A stretch of 64,000 nt of DNA, from contig NZ_JAVRHL010000002.1 in NCBI RefSeq assembly GCF_031846565.1, forward strand, positions 186,001 through 250,000, written 5' to 3'. Position 1 is the stretch's first letter; the number at the start of each line of letters is the position of its first letter. Position numbers and translations under genes: made by a program. This stretch comes from Tropicimonas_B omnivorans (GTDB taxonomy: Bacteria; Pseudomonadota; Alphaproteobacteria; Rhodobacterales; Rhodobacteraceae). Below the pieces are notes generated by a model that saw only the letters and a list, made by a program, of their open reading frames with translations, did no database searches and had not been told where the DNA came from. Of this stretch, positions 42,805-52,065 are shown one piece after another.

Positions 42805-42821
42805 CTCCCCAGCGCGCCACT
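42805..42821 (+). repeat. Attachment site, right copy
   Basis: CTCCCCAGCGCGCCACT repeats the tRNA-Arg 3' end (25151-25167) with no tRNA body upstream of it. It marks the right boundary of the integrated element. Confidence 0.88.
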
Positions 42822-43216
42822 TCACCTTTTCAGTTGTCAGGCAAGGCCGACTTCATGTCAGGTGCATGACCCCGCAGGCGGAACGTCCAGAATGCGGAGC
42901 GGCGTTGCCCGTTTGAGTTCGCGATCGCAAGGTCAGGATATTCTTGGCTTTGCCTGATCCCGGCGGTCTCGATTGGCCAAGAGCCTCCCTTCAACGCGCG
43001 GAAATACCATTCCTCGGTCCCCGCCGACTGTGCCGCCTGCAGCGATCCTGCGGCGACATCGCCTGACCGATCGACCCGCTCTTCCGCGGGGAGGGGGCGC
43101 GATAGCGCACGTGGCCGGGTGCGATGCGGCTGCGTTGCAGCGGGTACCGGTGCGTTACCTCGGAAATGGGCATTCGAAGTCCCTCCCCTCGGGTCCCCGT
43201 GGTGAGGGCGGGGCGC
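42822..43216. other. Non-coding chromosomal flank right of the element
   Basis: About 395 bp between the right attachment site and the glycerate kinase gene. I see no gene, tRNA body or clear hairpin terminator in it. Before insertion it would have followed tRNA-Arg directly. Confidence 0.5.
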
Positions 43217-44515
43217 TCAGGCGAGGATCAGAATTTGTACATCCGCCACGTTGGTGCCCGTTCCGCCTGTCGTCAGCAGGTCCCCGGCCAGGGCCAGGGC
43301 GGCATTGCTGTCGTTATTGTCCAGGAGCGCCTGAACGTCTCCGCCCGCCGCCGCGATCCGCTCCAGCGTGCCGGGGTCCACCAGTCCGCCGGCGGCCTCG
43401 GTGGGGCCGTCGCGCCCGTCGGTACCGCCCGACAGGAAGACCCAGTCCCGGCCCGGCGCCTCCCGAGCGCAGCTGAGTGCCACGCGCAGCGCGAGTTCCT
43501 GGTTGCGTCCACCCAGCCCGGTGCCCTTGATCTGCACCGTCGTCTCTCCGCCGAAGATCAGTGCAACGGGCCCCCGGATTGTCCGCATCTCCCGAAGGAC
43601 CTCGACCGCCGCATCCTGCACATCGCCTACGAGATGATCGCTCACGATCCGCCCCGGCAGGCCCTCTGGCAGGGCCTGAAGCATTGCGTCGAGGCTGTGC
43701 CGGTTGGATCCGACAAGGTGATTGGTCGCCTCCGGCAGGCCCGCCGGGGGCGTCGCGCTCATCAGGTGGTGCCTGATGCTGGCCGGGGTGCGGTCCCAGA
43801 TCCCGGTCTCGTGCAGCAGGGCCACGGCATCGCAAGCTTGCCCAAGCGGCGCCACCGTGGGACCCGAGGCGATCGCCCGCAGGTCATCACCGACAACATC
43901 CGAGAGCACGAAGCCGTGGACCCGCGCCGGAGCCGCACATCGCAGCAGCCCCCCGCCCTTGATCCGGTCGATCTGCTGGCGCAGCAGGTTGACCTGATCG
44001 ATGCCGAGACCGCTGGCCAGAAGCCCTCGGGTGAACGTGGCGTAGTCCGCCAGCGGGATATCTCCGGCCGGGGCCGCCATCAGCGCCGATCCCCCGCCAG
44101 AGATCATGGCCAAGACATTATCGCCTTCGCCGGCGCGCTTCAGGACATCGATCACGGCGCGCCCTGCCTCGGCCGAGGCGGCGTCGGGCACGGGGTGCGA
44201 TCCGGCAAGGACCCGTGCGCCGGGCAGGGCGCAGTGGTTCTCCGTGTTGGTGACCACGAGCGCCTCGGCCACATCCGGCACGCGGCCGAGGGCCTCGCGC
44301 ATCATCGGCACGGCGGCCTTGCCTACCGCCAGGGCCAGGATCCTGCCCCCGGGCTTCAGCGGCAGCGGGGTCTGCTCCAACTGGCGGGCCAGGGCGCGGG
44401 CCGGATCCGCCCGGCTGACGGCTGCGGCGAAGATGTCCCTCGCCTGGCGGCGGAGGGCAGTGATCGGGTCGCTCGCCCGATCGCTGGCTTCGGGTTCGGT
44501 CTGCGTCGCGGTCAT
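43217..44515 (-). CDS. Glycerate 2-kinase, MOFRL family
   Basis: A 432-residue enzyme of the GckA/TtuD group that phosphorylates D-glycerate to 2-phosphoglycerate (older annotations call it hydroxypyruvate reductase). It has LALAVGKAAVPMMREAL, the glycine-rich MISGGGSALMAAP, LRQQIDRIKGGGL, and the C-terminal MOFRL domain with FLSGGTDGRDGPTEAAGGLVD and TGGTGTNVADVQILI. It is the last gene of the leftward TRAP operon, 31 bases after dctM, so the operon probably feeds a carbon source into glycolysis through glycerate. Confidence 0.9.
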   Translation of the reverse strand: MTATQTEPEASDRASDPITALRRQARDIFAAAVSRADPARALARQLEQTPLPLKPGGRILALAVGKAAVPMMREALGRVPDVAEALVVTNTENHCALPGARVLAGSHPVPDAASAEAGRAVIDVLKRAGEGDNVLAMISGGGSALMAAPAGDIPLADYATFTRGLLASGLGIDQVNLLRQQIDRIKGGGLLRCAAPARVHGFVLSDVVGDDLRAIASGPTVAPLGQACDAVALLHETGIWDRTPASIRHHLMSATPPAGLPEATNHLVGSNRHSLDAMLQALPEGLPGRIVSDHLVGDVQDAAVEVLREMRTIRGPVALIFGGETTVQIKGTGLGGRNQELALRVALSCAREAPGRDWVFLSGGTDGRDGPTEAAGGLVDPGTLERIAAAGGDVQALLDNNDSNAALALAGDLLTTGGTGTNVADVQILILA

Positions 44516-44546
44516 GCCGTCCTGCCGTCTCTGCGCGGGCGCATCT

Positions 44547-45827
44547 TCAGTTCCCCTTAATCAGCTCGACCGGCCAGAGCGAAATCGCCGGGACATAGGT
44601 GATCAGCATGAGCGCGGCGAACACCGTCAGCACGAACCAGACCAGCTCGGGGATGATCTCCTCGATCTTCAGCCGGGCCACGGCGCAGGCGGCGAAGAGG
44701 TTCACCCCAAGCGGCGGGGTGATCATGCCCATGGCCAGGTTGACCACGGTAATCAGTCCGAAATGCACGGGATCGACCCCGTAGGCCACCGCGATGGGCG
44801 TCAGGATCGGGGCCAGGATCAGGATGGCCGCGGCAGTCTCGATGAACATGCCGATGATCAACAGAAGGATGTTCACGGCCAGCAGGAAGGCAAGCTTGCT
44901 GTCGAAGACGCTGGTGATCCATTCGGCGAGCTCGCGCGGCAGGCCGGAGCGCGCGATCAGGAAGGAGAACAGTGCGGCGGCAGAGATGATCAGCATGATC
45001 GCCGAGGTCGACAGCACCGTGGACTTGAGGATCGGCAGCAGATCTCTCGGCTTCAGTTCGCGGTAGAACAGCATCCCCACGATGATCGCGGCGACCACCG
45101 CAGCGGCGCTGGCCTCGGTAGGGGTGAAGATGCCGCTGTAGATGCCGCCCAGGATGACCACCGGGACCAGCAGGGCAGGGGCCGCGCCCAGCAGTGCCGG
45201 GGCGAAATGCGGACGGGAGCCGGCCTCGATCTTGCCGATGCCCCGAACGCGGCACATGATGATCACGAGCGTCATCAGGGCGGCGGCCACCAGCAGGCCC
45301 GGTCCCAGGCCCGCCAGGAACAGGTCCCCGATCGAGGTCTCGGTGGAGACACCGTAGAGGATCAACGGGATCGACGGCGGGATCAGCACGCCGAGCTCCG
45401 CCGAGCTGGCCTGCACGGAGGCCGCCAGCGGCGCCGGGTAGCCCTGCTTGACCATGGCCGGGATCAGGATCGCGCCGATGGCGAAGGTGGTGGCCACGGA
45501 AGAGCCGGAGACAGAGGCGAAGAGCATGCAGGTCAGCACGCAGGAGGCCGCCAGACCGCCCTGGATGCCGCCCACGACGGACTTCGCCAGCTCGACCAGC
45601 CGATGAGAGATGCCTCCGGCGGACATCAGGTTCCCGGCAAGGATGAACAGCGGAATGGCCATCAGCGGGAAGCTGTCGAGCCCGGTGAACATCCGCTGCG
45701 CCACCAGCAGAAGCGGCAGGCTTCCCTGCACCTCGATCCCGATGACGGACGCGAGGCCGATGGCGACGGCGATCGGCACGCCGATGACGAAGAAGATCAT
45801 CAGCGACAGGGCGATTGCGGTATTCAC
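44547..45827 (-). CDS. dctM: TRAP transporter large permease (DctM)
   Basis: Large membrane subunit of a tripartite ATP-independent transporter. The 426-residue product has about twelve hydrophobic segments and the DctM signatures IPLFILAGNLMSAGGIS, FASVSGSSVATTFAIGAILIP and ASSAELGVLIPPSIPLILYG. It starts at GTG 45825-45827, which overlaps the dctQ stop (GTGA). It works with dctQ and dctP as a sodium- or proton-driven importer of a carboxylate. Confidence 0.93.
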   Translation of the reverse strand: MNTAIALSLMIFFVIGVPIAVAIGLASVIGIEVQGSLPLLLVAQRMFTGLDSFPLMAIPLFILAGNLMSAGGISHRLVELAKSVVGGIQGGLAASCVLTCMLFASVSGSSVATTFAIGAILIPAMVKQGYPAPLAASVQASSAELGVLIPPSIPLILYGVSTETSIGDLFLAGLGPGLLVAAALMTLVIIMCRVRGIGKIEAGSRPHFAPALLGAAPALLVPVVILGGIYSGIFTPTEASAAAVVAAIIVGMLFYRELKPRDLLPILKSTVLSTSAIMLIISAAALFSFLIARSGLPRELAEWITSVFDSKLAFLLAVNILLLIIGMFIETAAAILILAPILTPIAVAYGVDPVHFGLITVVNLAMGMITPPLGVNLFAACAVARLKIEEIIPELVWFVLTVFAALMLITYVPAISLWPVELIKGN

Positions 45828-46324
45828 TGCAGGACCTCCGCCTCGGGGCACCAGTGGCCCTGCGCGGCGCGGATGGCACTGCCGACGGCGGCCAGGACGA
45901 TGAAGACGGAAGAGACCGGCAGCGCCGCGTAGGCCCAGGACATCGACATGTCCAGCGCCGCGACCTTCTGGTTCGCGACCCGTTCGGCCATGGCCCAGCC
46001 CTGCCAGAACAGGATGCAGAAGAAGATGATCGTCAGCACGGCGGCGGACAGGTGCAGCCCCAGCCCCAGCTTCTGCGGCAGGCTGCGTTGCAGCACGTCC
46101 ACGGCGATCATGCCGCTTTCGCGGATCCCCGGAGCAACGCCCATGAAGACCCCCCAGATCATCGCGAACCGGGTGATGACCTCCGACCATGTCGAGGGAT
46201 GCCCGAAGACGAAGCGCGCCGAGACCTGGTAGACCGCGAGGCCCGTGGCGATCAGCAGGAAGATGATCGCGAGGCCAAGAGCGATGCGCGTGGTAAGCGT
46301 CTCAAGACGCAGGAACAGGGCCAT
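45824..46324 (-). CDS. dctQ: TRAP transporter small permease (DctQ)
   Basis: Small membrane subunit, 166 residues with four hydrophobic segments. It has the DctQ entry helix (LALGLAIIFLLIATGLAVYQVSARF), the conserved FVFGHPSTWSEVITRFAMIWGVFMG and the later GMIAVDVLQRSLP block. It joins the large permease to the binding protein and is translationally coupled to dctM. Confidence 0.9.
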   Translation of the reverse strand: MALFLRLETLTTRIALGLAIIFLLIATGLAVYQVSARFVFGHPSTWSEVITRFAMIWGVFMGVAPGIRESGMIAVDVLQRSLPQKLGLGLHLSAAVLTIIFFCILFWQGWAMAERVANQKVAALDMSMSWAYAALPVSSVFIVLAAVGSAIRAAQGHWCPEAEVLQ

Positions 46325-46348
46325 CGGCGGGCATCCTTTCGAAAAAGA

Positions 46349-46372
46349 GGGCCGGCGCCCTGGCGCCGGCCC
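46349..46372 (-). terminator. Intercistronic hairpin between dctP and dctQ
   Basis: GGGCCGGCGCC (46349-46359) and GGCGCCGGCCC (46362-46372) are perfectly complementary; read on the minus strand the stem runs into CTCTTTTTC. Placed directly after the binding-protein gene, it should act as a partial terminator that keeps dctP mRNA in excess over the permeases. Confidence 0.75.
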
Positions 46373-46390
46373 GGTGTCGTCACTCGATGA

Positions 46391-47359
46391 TTATTCGACT
46401 GCCTTGATGCGCTCGATCATCTCGCTGCCGTATTCGTCGGTGTAGACCCCGTAGGAGGCTTCCTCGGCCAGCCGGGCGAAGGGCGCCTTGTCGATCTGCG
46501 TGGTGACCTCCATGCCGTTCTCACGCATCAGGGCCACTCCGGCTTCTTCCAGGCGGTTGACCTCGGCGCGGTTGGCTTCGACTGCGGCTGCCGCGGCTTC
46601 GTAGAACCAGCCCTGCTCTTCCTCGGTCAGCCCGTCGAAGAGCACCGGCGAGGCCAGCAGGATCGCAGGTGAATAGACGTGGCCGGTGAGCGACGCATAC
46701 TTCTGCACGTCCCAGAACTTGGACGCGGAGATCACGGTGACGGGGTTTTCCTGCCCGTCCACGACCCCGGTTTGCAGGGCGCCGAAGAGCTCGGGGAAGG
46801 CCATCGGCGTGGGCGATGCGCCGAGGCCGGTGAAGGCCGCCATGTGCACCTTGTTCTCCATGGTGCGCATCTTCAGGCCATCGAGGTCCTCTGGAGCCAG
46901 CACCGGGCGCACGTTGTTGGTCACGTGGCGAAAGCCGTTCTCGCCCCAGGCCAGGCCGACGAGGTTCTGCTCATTCACCTTCTCGAGCAGCTCCTGGCCG
47001 ATCTCGCCGTCCAGCACCGCGCGGGCGTGATCGTAGTCACGGAACAGGAAGGGCAGGTCGAAGGCGTAGGCTTCGGGGACGAAGTTGCCGAGCGGACCGC
47101 TGGAGATCAGCGCCATGTCGACAGAGCCGATCTGCAGGCCCTCGATCAGGTCGCGTTCACCGCCCAACTGTCCGGCCGGAGCCTGCTCGCCCACGAATTT
47201 GCCGTCCGAAAGCTCTTCGAGGGTGTCGAAGAAGGCCTCCGCGCCCAGCCCGAAGTGAGAGGTCGGTGAAGTGATCGTCGCGATCACGACCCGCTGCTGC
47301 GCTTCGGCCGCGCTGGCCAGTGCAAAAGCCGCAACCGTGCCCAGGATGTAGTGTTTCAT
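46391..47359 (-). CDS. dctP: TRAP transporter periplasmic binding protein (DctP)
   Basis: Binding protein of the TRAP system, 322 residues. The signal peptide ends after AEAQ (about residue 21). The mature part has the family blocks GPLGNFVPEAYAFDLPFLFRDYDHARAVLDG, GLAWGENGFRHVTNNVRPV and LKMRTMENKVHMAAFTGLGASPTPMAFPELFGALQTGVVDGQENP (only key segments cited); the arginine of LKMRTME is the usual ligand-carboxylate anchor. The ligand is likely a sugar acid or hydroxy-acid, judging by the glycerate kinase in the operon. Confidence 0.9.
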   Translation of the reverse strand: MKHYILGTVAAFALASAAEAQQRVVIATITSPTSHFGLGAEAFFDTLEELSDGKFVGEQAPAGQLGGERDLIEGLQIGSVDMALISSGPLGNFVPEAYAFDLPFLFRDYDHARAVLDGEIGQELLEKVNEQNLVGLAWGENGFRHVTNNVRPVLAPEDLDGLKMRTMENKVHMAAFTGLGASPTPMAFPELFGALQTGVVDGQENPVTVISASKFWDVQKYASLTGHVYSPAILLASPVLFDGLTEEEQGWFYEAAAAAVEANRAEVNRLEEAGVALMRENGMEVTTQIDKAPFARLAEEASYGVYTDEYGSEMIERIKAVE

Positions 47360-47441
47360 GGTTTCTCCTCCTCAGTTGTCTGGTCTGGTCGGGTCCGGCG
47401 CAGGCAGCTTGATCGACGCGCCGGGGGGATCTTGCCCAACC

Positions 47442-49524
47442 TCAGGATTGCTGCCTTGGCGTCACCGCGCTCTCCTCCAGCACGATGACCTCGAACAGGT
47501 TCAGCTCCGGCAGATCCAGCACCAGCGCCCCGTCGTCCTGGCGCCCCTCGATCTGCATGTTCGCCTGCAGCAGCCGCGCCGGGCCCTTGCCGCCTGCGAT
47601 GCGCAGGACGCCGCCGCGGATCGGCAGATGTGGCCCGACGGAGCGGGTCCGGAAGCCGCTCTGGTTCAGCAGGTGGATCACCAGCCCCGCCTCTGACCGG
47701 CTGACCATGATCTCCACCTGGTCGGGCAGATCCGCGGTGACGGCGGGGGGTGCCAGACCGGCGACTTGATCCAGGAAGAACTCGCGGATCTCGGTGGTGC
47801 CAAGCTCCCGGTAGGTGTGGCCGATGGTCCAGGGCAGCAGGGTCACGCTGCCGCAGCCGCTGGTCATGCGAACTGCGGCGGGATGGTCACTTGGCACGTG
47901 GCCATAGCATTTCTCCGGCGGACCGAAGGGCGCCCGGGGCACGAGCCGGCCCAGCTTTTCCGCGCGCGGTTTCCAGACGTGATGGGCATAGCTGCCGAAG
48001 ACCGGCACCACGTTGGGCCGGAAGGCGAAGGCATTTGCCTCTTCCTGCGCCGCATCGGTGACATAGGTGGACCAGAGCTCGGCACCGGTCATCGGTTCGC
48101 CAGCACGCATGACGGCGGGACCGGTTGCCAGCTCGCCCTCTCCCTCGTCGGTGATGGCGCTGTTGCCGGTCAGCACGACATGGCCGCCCGCCCGAACGTA
48201 GCCATCCAGCGCAGCGGCCGCCTCGGTGCCGATCCGGCAGGATCACCATCTGGTAGGCGTCCAGGCGCCCTTCCACGGCGATCTTGGTCAGAAACTCCTC
48301 CGAGAGGGTATCGAAGGGCAGGTTGGCCTCGACCAGCCCGGAATAGAGCCCGCGATACTCGGACACGCTGCGGGCATAGGTGGGATCCGCGCGGCGCACC
48401 GGGTTCGGACGCACGAGCGCGATGTTCGAGGCAGGTTGCAGGCCGGTATAGACATCGTGGTGATCGCGGTGGAACCCCTCGATGCGCGCGGCCTCGGGCA
48501 GGTTCGCGTAGGGAATGCGCCCCGGCGCGCCCATGATGTAGGTCGAGGGATTGCCGCCGCGCGCGATTGCCTGCAGCAGGTACTGCGCGAACATCTCCGG
48601 CTGCTCGCCGGACATGCGATAGGGCATGTCCACGAAGGAGACCGAGTTCACCAGCAGGGAGACCTCCGGCAGGCCGGTCATGTGGGCGCTGACGTTCTCC
48701 GAAGTATTGTGATGCCAGGGCTCGCGTCCGAAGGCGTTGTTCGCCTCGTAATAGACGATGGGCGCGCCGCGCTTCAGCACCAGCGCCGCATCGGCGCGGC
48801 GGTTGCTGATATGCGTGGCGATCTTGGCGCACAGCGTGGTGGCGACCTCGTCCGCAAAGGCCAGCCATTCGCTGTAATGCGGGTGGCCGGGGCCGTCGGG
48901 CAGCGCCTTGCCACCGGCGTAGGCGGCAAAGCCCGCGTGGCAATCATCGCAATGGCACACCCCGTGGTAGACCCGGCTGTAGTCCATCTCGGAGAAGTCG
49001 AACCAGTTGAAGAAAAAGCCGTCGATCTCGTAGCGGTCGATGACCTCGTCCAGGATATCCAGCGAGCGCTCCTGGTAATAGGGCCGGCTGGGGCAGGTGC
49101 TGTAGAGCGTGTTGTAGATCTGCGGCGCGCCCTTGGGCGAGACGAACAGCCATTCGGGATGCTCGCGCGCGATGCGGGGGGCGACCTTCGAAAAGTCCAG
49201 CCGGCTGAGCACGCGGATGCCGCGCGCCTTGGCCGCCTTGACCGCATCCCCGATCAGGTCGCCCGAGGGGCGGTCGATCAGGAAGGGAATGCGGGTCTGG
49301 TAGGGCAGGTCCGTGGGATAGAAGGACGAGATGCCTCCGGTGTTGATCAGCCAGGTGGTCGCGCCCTGGGCTTCGATCACGTCCAGCACGGCCTCCACGT
49401 CCATGGTGGCGTCGATTTCCTGGAGGTTCGTCTGGAACACCGAAAACGGCTTGCGCCACCATCCGCCCGTATCGGCTGCGGAGGTTCCGGTGGCTGACCG
49501 CACCAGTTCATCGGTCTGTGACAT
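47442..49524 (-). pseudogene. Glycoside-hydrolase-like protein, frameshifted
   Basis: One gene of about 690 residues broken into two frames. The N-terminal part (49524 to about 48230) looks like the TIM barrel of a family-42/GHL6-type hydrolase: WLINTGGISSFYPTDLPYQTR, a catalytic-like IDGFFFNWFDFSEMDYS, and CHCDDCHAGFAAYAG, a cysteine cluster often seen there. After the shift the second part (to 47442) reads IGTEAAAALDGYVRAGGH and continues through a trimerisation-like and a small beta domain. Restoring one copy of a 5-bp GGATC repeat near 48231 would join the frames exactly. Either a recent mutation or a sequencing error. It is the first gene of the TRAP operon and might process a sugar-acid glycoside. 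Confidence 0.72.
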
Positions 49525-50196
49525 GGAGTCTCCCTCTCGTCGAAACGCCCGCCGGACGACGCGCAGGACTTCAGACGGGACTGCCCGGGGGGCGCCCGTG
49601 CACCGGCCTGCGGATATCGCGCGAAGCGGTGGTCCTAGGCTTGCGACAGGACTTTCAGTTCGGTCGTGGTTGCCTCAGACATCATTGCCGGTCCGCCTCC
49701 CCGCGGGTCGTTCGTTCGCCGCCGCGCCAGTTCCTGCGAAAGGGCGGTTGCGAAATACAACTTATTTTTACACCTTTAGACATCTGCAATAACTTGGCAA
49801 TCCCAATATCAGATTTAGCAGCGGCATATCTGGCCGCCCGGGATCATCTGGATCCGGGTGCAGACACTGGCGCCGGCATGGACGATGGTCCTGCCAATCA
49901 CCTCGAGACTCGGGCGGGCCCGTCGCTCCATCGGTCCCACCGACCATTATGGATACGGCCGCGGCGCAGGTGTGCGGCGCAACGCCTGCCCTCCATCGGA
50001 ATCCCCCTGGCAGGCACAGCTGTTTACAAATACGGCAACTATATTGTCTGCGGCTTACCACGTTGGTACATATCGACGATATCGCACGCTCAGGGCCGGA
50101 CCCCCGCGACCATGTTTTGAACTCTGCTACACGCCTTGCCTCGGGCGCCCGCATCGTCGGGCCCTCGGACCAGCGCTTTCACTCGGGAGATGACCT
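49525..50196. other. Divergent regulatory region of the TRAP operon and gntR
   Basis: About 670 bp with no convincing gene. It must hold the promoters of the leftward operon and of the rightward regulator. The part at 49745-49800 is AT-rich. A TACCA/TGGTA dyad lies at 50056-50068. Confidence 0.5.
50056..50068. promoter_or_regulatory. Candidate GntR/FCD operator
   Basis: TACCACGTTGGTA is a perfect 5-3-5 dyad. FadR-subfamily GntR regulators commonly bind TGGT/ACCA-type palindromes of this size, and the site is 130 bases before the gntR start. Confidence 0.4.
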
Positions 50197-50889
50197 TTGA
50201 CCGTGAGGGATACCACGACCAAGTTGTCGGATGTTGCCTACCGCGAAATGCTGGATCTGATCCGCGACGGCACCTGGGCGACCAAGTCGCGCCTGCCTTC
50301 GGAAAATGAAATGGCCGCAAGCTTCGGGGTATCGCGCCCGGTGATCCGGCAGGCTCTTGCCCGGCTGCGCGAGGAAGGGCTGATTTCGTCCCGACGCGGT
50401 TCCGGCAGCTTCGTGACCCGCACGCCGACAAGCGAGTCACAGTTCCCCTCGATCACCAGCATCGCGGACATCACGTCGCTGGCCAAGTACCGCGAAGGTA
50501 TCGAAAGCGAATCCGCCGCCCTTGCCGCAGAGCGACGCAGCGAAGAGCAGCTGGAACGGCTGACGGCCTTCTCCGCCTGCCCGCAGGGCGGAACAAGCGA
50601 AGAGGGTGCGGACCGGGATTTCGACTTTCACATGGAGGTCGCCACGGCCTCGGGAAACCCGTTCTACATCAATACGTTGTTGTCTCTGCGCGAACAGGTG
50701 CGCATATGCATGAACCTGACCTGGAACATCGCCGTGGTCAGCGCCGACTTCACCGAGACGGTGAATCGCGAGCACAGGACCATCCTCGAGACGATCCGCG
50801 ATGGTGATCCGGAGCGGGCGCGCAGCGCCATGCGGAAGCACATTCACGATTCCCACGCGCGCCTGATGCGCGGGCGGCCGTTAGGCTGA
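50197..50889 (+). CDS. GntR-family regulator, FadR/FCD subfamily
   Basis: A 230-residue regulator: an N-terminal winged helix (SRLPSENEMAASFGVSRPVIRQALARL, about residues 30-57, then GLISSRRGSGSFV) and an FCD ligand-binding domain with the metal/ligand positions D and H in DRDFDFHMEVA, H in NREHRTIL and H in MRKHIHD. The start is probably TTG 50197, seven bases after GGGAG; GTG 50203 is an alternative. Divergent position suggests it represses the TRAP/hydrolase/glycerate-kinase operon and is released by the imported acid or a product of it. Confidence 0.88.
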   Translation: MTVRDTTTKLSDVAYREMLDLIRDGTWATKSRLPSENEMAASFGVSRPVIRQALARLREEGLISSRRGSGSFVTRTPTSESQFPSITSIADITSLAKYREGIESESAALAAERRSEEQLERLTAFSACPQGGTSEEGADRDFDFHMEVATASGNPFYINTLLSLREQVRICMNLTWNIAVVSADFTETVNREHRTILETIRDGDPERARSAMRKHIHDSHARLMRGRPLG

Positions 50890-50982
50890 GAACGGCCCGC
50901 GCCACCTCTGCCGAACCGAGGAATAACTTGAATGGCCATGGGCATTTTGCAACCGTAAGGCAATCGAGCGGAGCGCAGTCCA

Positions 50983-51450
50983 GTGAACACCCGGGCCCAT
51001 TGTTTCGAGTTCAGGATCGGCGTGGAAGGCGAAGCCGCCGCAGCCGCCGCGCTGCACAGGACGCGCCACGACATGATCCGTCTGAAGGCGGCAATGTCCG
51101 ACCTCGAGGCGCATCACAAGGCGGGCGACTACTCCTTCGAGATGGATTTCGCGTTTCACCTGGCGGTCGCCCAAGCGGCGCACAACCCCTACTTCCCGCG
51201 GAGCCTGGAAACTCTGCGGCCGGTGATCCGGCAGGGGATGCTGCTGGCGATTTCCCCCTCGGGCCTGGCCCCGGAACAGAAGGGCGCGGCCATTCGCGAA
51301 CAGCACCGCGACATCTACAGGGGCATCGTGCGGGGCGATGACACCGGTGCGCGGCTGGCCATGCGCCGGCATCTTCTGCGCTGCCACCAGTCGACCATGC
51401 ATTGGGACGGGGCAGAGGTGGAAACCGGGCTTGAGGAACAGGGCTACTAG
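50983..51450 (+). pseudogene. FCD domain without DNA-binding domain (truncated GntR)
   Basis: A 155-residue FCD domain begins almost at its first helix (EFRIGVEGEAAAAAALH) and runs to the family end (RLAMRRHLLRCHQSTMHW), with the metal-site residues D (EMDFAFHLAVA), H (REQHRDIY) and H (RRHL) present. The winged helix that should precede it is absent, and no fragment of one is seen in the 93-bp gap after the complete GntR gene. It is likely a remnant of a second regulator, or a free-standing ligand domain that dimerises with the neighbour. Confidence 0.65.
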
Positions 51451-51659
51451 CCCTTTGCAGGCCGGTGCCTGGATCTGTCTGCGCGCGACCAACCTTTTGA
51501 ACCTGCGTCGCTCTGCGGGAACTGCTCTTGCGCGCAGCTCCGGGCAGGACCCGCCGGCCCGCCGGAGATAAAGGTCCGTCAGCCGGCTTTCGCCGTGTCG
51601 TGGAACATGTCGCCGAGGCGGCGTGTTGGGCGGCGAACATGGAAACGAAAGGCAAGACC

Positions 51660-51983
51660 ATGAAAAGCATCATGATTGCAGCGCTGTCCCTTCCGCTGGC
51701 AACGGCCGCCATGGCTCAATCTGCCGATATCTCCGGCTACACCGAGATGGACGATATCGACGTGATCGGCGCCGACGGCGAAGAGGTCGGCGAAATCGAG
51801 AGCGTGCTGCTCGACGACTCGGGCGTCCCGGTGGCGTACGTGGTCGAGATCGACGACGGTTTCCTCGATCTGGGCGATTCCGATGTCGTCATCGGCTTCG
51901 ACGCCCTCACCTGGGAGAACGGGCACTACACCACGACGATGACGTCGGGCGAGGTCGAAGCCCTTCCGGTCTGGGACGACTGA
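51660..51983 (+). CDS. Periplasmic PRC-barrel protein
   Basis: A 107-residue secreted protein with a signal peptide (MKSIMIAALSLPLATAAMAQ) and a PRC-barrel-like domain: IDVIGADGEEVGEIESVLLDDSGVPVAYVVEIDDGFLDLG followed by VVIGFDALTW (key strands cited). It is strongly acidic. Many Rhodobacterales carry such small periplasmic PRC-barrel proteins of unknown role. The ATG at 51660 has AAAGG upstream; longer in-frame starts lack the signal peptide at the N-terminus. Confidence 0.78.
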   Translation: MKSIMIAALSLPLATAAMAQSADISGYTEMDDIDVIGADGEEVGEIESVLLDDSGVPVAYVVEIDDGFLDLGDSDVVIGFDALTWENGHYTTTMTSGEVEALPVWDD

Positions 51984-52004
51984 TCGGTTTCACCTCGAGA
52001 AACG

Positions 52005-52039
52005 GAGAAGGGGGGTCGCTAGCGCGGCCCCCTTTTCTC
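52005..52039. terminator. Bidirectional terminator
   Basis: GAGAA plus GGGGG (52005-52015) opposes CCCCC plus TTTTCTC (52028-52039). The stem carries a run of A on one side and T on the other, between the PRC-barrel gene and the converging phosphomannomutase gene. Confidence 0.72.
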
Positions 52040-52065
52040 GTTCGACCGTCCGTCATCGGACGGGA

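Larger units (their letters stand above)
25151..42821. mobile_element. Integrative and mobilizable element at tRNA-Arg
   Basis: About 17.7 kb bounded by 17-bp direct repeats of the tRNA-Arg 3' end. Just inside the left end is a tyrosine integrase with an excisionase-like gene. A relaxase with a likely oriT, a KfrA-like protein and a plasmid-type primase show plasmid ancestry, but no conjugation (type IV secretion) genes are present, so transfer would need a helper. Cargo includes restriction genes, an XRE/ImmA unit, a dual-OB/DUF488 trio and an IS3-type remnant. Several stretches (about 32.7-33.7 kb and 39.2-41.4 kb) are visibly AT-richer than the chromosome. Confidence 0.88.

Noticed and set aside
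25151..42821. CRISPR array or conjugation (type IV secretion) genes in the element
   Set aside because: No regularly spaced repeats, cas-like genes or secretion genes were seen on either strand.
42780..42825. A second tRNA gene at the right end of the element
   Set aside because: Only the 17-base 3' end is present; no D arm, anticodon arm or 5' acceptor strand precedes it.
47766..49497. Long plus-strand frames opposite the glycoside-hydrolase-like gene
   Set aside because: Considered as an explanation for the frameshift, but the minus-strand frames carry coherent domains and the plus-strand ones do not.
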